64,000 bases of DNA from Chryseobacterium sp. Marseille-Q5410 (GTDB lineage: Bacteria; Bacteroidota; Bacteroidia; Flavobacteriales; Weeksellaceae): assembly GCA_946892665.1 (NCBI GenBank), contig CAMPOT010000001.1:186001-250000 (forward strand), written 5' to 3'. Below the pieces are notes generated by a model. That model did not search any database, was not told the origin of the DNA, and saw only the letters and a list, made by a program, of their open reading frames with translations. Below are positions 63,386-64,000 of this stretch, one piece after another (the stretch's first letter is position 1; each line of letters opens with the position of its first letter). The translations under genes and the position numbers were made by a program.

Positions 63386-64000
63386 TTAAATAATAAATTT
63401 ATCGCTGATAGATTTGTGTTCGTGTACCATTTTCATTACATCTGCAAATAATTCTGCACACGAAAGCACTTTTATTTTGGATGATAATTCGCTTTTCACA
63501 GGAATGGTATCTGTTACAATAACTTCTGATAACTTAGATTTTTCTATATTTTCATAAGCTTTGCCTGAAAAAACCGCATGCGTTGCCATTGCTCGAACGC
63601 TTTTCGCTCCTTTTTCCATTAGAATATCGGCAGCTTTGCAAAGAGTTCCCGCGGTATCAATCATATCATCGATAAGGATAACATTTTTTCCTACGACATC
63701 TCCAATAAGGAACATTTCTTCGATTACATTGGCTTTTTTTCTCTCTTTATAGGCAATTACGACTTCTGCACCAAGATGACCTGCGTAATTTTTTGCTCTT
63801 TTCGCTCCTCCCATGTCAGGTGAGGCGATCGTAAGGTTATCTAATTGTAATGATTGAATATATTCAATAAAAATTGAGGAAGCATAAAGATGATCTACTG
63901 GAATTTCAAAGAATCCCTGAATTTGATCCGCGTGCAAATCCATGGTCATAATTCTTGTTGCACCCGCTGCAGTTAGAAGATTTGCAACCAATTTTGCTCC
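63386..64000 (-). CDS. prs: Ribose-phosphate pyrophosphokinase, C-terminal part (5' end beyond the window)
   Basis: PrsA makes phosphoribosyl pyrophosphate for nucleotides, histidine and tryptophan. The frame stays open to base 64000, so the start lies beyond the right edge; the TTG at 63989-63991 is an internal leucine codon. Visible motifs are MDLHADQIQGFF (a metal and ATP site), SPDMGGAKRAKNYA, and the PRPP-binding loop DDMIDTAGTL. The C-terminus ends MVHEHKSISDKFII. It is 47 bases upstream of rplY on the same strand. Confidence 0.95.
   Translation of the reverse strand, partial: GAKLVANLLTAAGATRIMTMDLHADQIQGFFEIPVDHLYASSIFIEYIQSLQLDNLTIASPDMGGAKRAKNYAGHLGAEVVIAYKERKKANVIEEMFLIGDVVGKNVILIDDMIDTAGTLCKAADILMEKGAKSVRAMATHAVFSGKAYENIEKSKLSEVIVTDTIPVKSELSSKIKVLSCAELFADVMKMVHEHKSISDKFII

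Noticed and set aside
63386-63991. prs start at 63991
   Set aside because: The codon is TTG inside a conserved stretch, and the frame continues open to the window edge.

Overview
The window is a 64 kb chromosomal segment of a low-GC member of Bacteroidota, most likely Flavobacteriia and close to Chryseobacterium/Weeksellaceae. Reasons: a T9SS type A sorting domain, S46 and S9 exopeptidases, flavobacterial families (DUF3127, DUF6973, DUF2797, GH3-like, SpmA/SpmB fusion, YgjV-like), a SecA with extra insertions, weak Shine-Dalgarno sequences, and promoter boxes of the Bacteroidota type (TTG, about 21 nt, TAnnTTTG). No phage, plasmid, insertion sequence, rRNA operon or CRISPR array was found. 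Genes are densely packed and nearly all intact; the only truncated ones are those cut by the window edges.

Left part (1-24.1 kb): end of a PQQ-type sugar dehydrogenase, a DUF6973 protein, accD, fbaA, a CBS protein with nadK, a candidate small RNA at about 5138-5206, an EamA transporter with aat, a DUF3127 OB-like protein ending in an SSB-type acidic tip, a Leu-Gly-Leu tRNA cluster with a clear promoter, an 883-residue AsmA-like protein, DUF2797, a sugar-nucleotide epimerase, DUF2795 and secA, a ROK kinase, a 7 x 21 bp tandem repeat, lipoprotein MsrA, an S46 dipeptidyl-peptidase, a T9SS-exported beta-propeller protein, an ElaA acetyltransferase with the GTPase YihA/EngB, and an alpha/beta hydrolase.

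Centre (24.26-40.6 kb): a complete division and cell wall (dcw) cluster on the + strand, mraZ-rsmH-ftsL-ftsI-murE-mraY-murD-ftsW-murG-murC-ftsQ-ftsA-ftsZ-yqeY. It opens with two tandem MraZ boxes and closes with a strong terminator. murF and ddl are not in the cluster. MurE carries the DNPR signature of meso-diaminopimelate-adding enzymes.

Right part (40.7-64 kb): bacilliredoxin, a GH3-family ligase-like protein, two small lipoproteins, a minus-strand run mutL-rhomboid-EEP phosphatase-lipoprotein, an S9 prolyl oligopeptidase, a radical SAM protein, a SpmA/SpmB-type membrane protein, TolC, SprT, mannose-1-phosphate guanylyltransferase, a surface-sugar block (GT9, SufE, GT4, YgjV-like), clpC, a nucleoside deaminase, a TonB-C-like secreted protein, and rplY downstream of prs, which runs off the right edge.

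Most of the window is conserved housekeeping. The signals most worth a second look are the SSB-like acidic C-terminus on the DUF3127 protein, the candidate small RNA, the 21-bp tandem array, a MutL without recognisable endonuclease motifs, an FtsZ whose binding peptide is internal, and zinc-site losses in AccD and the ROK kinase. No clearly new multi-gene system was found.
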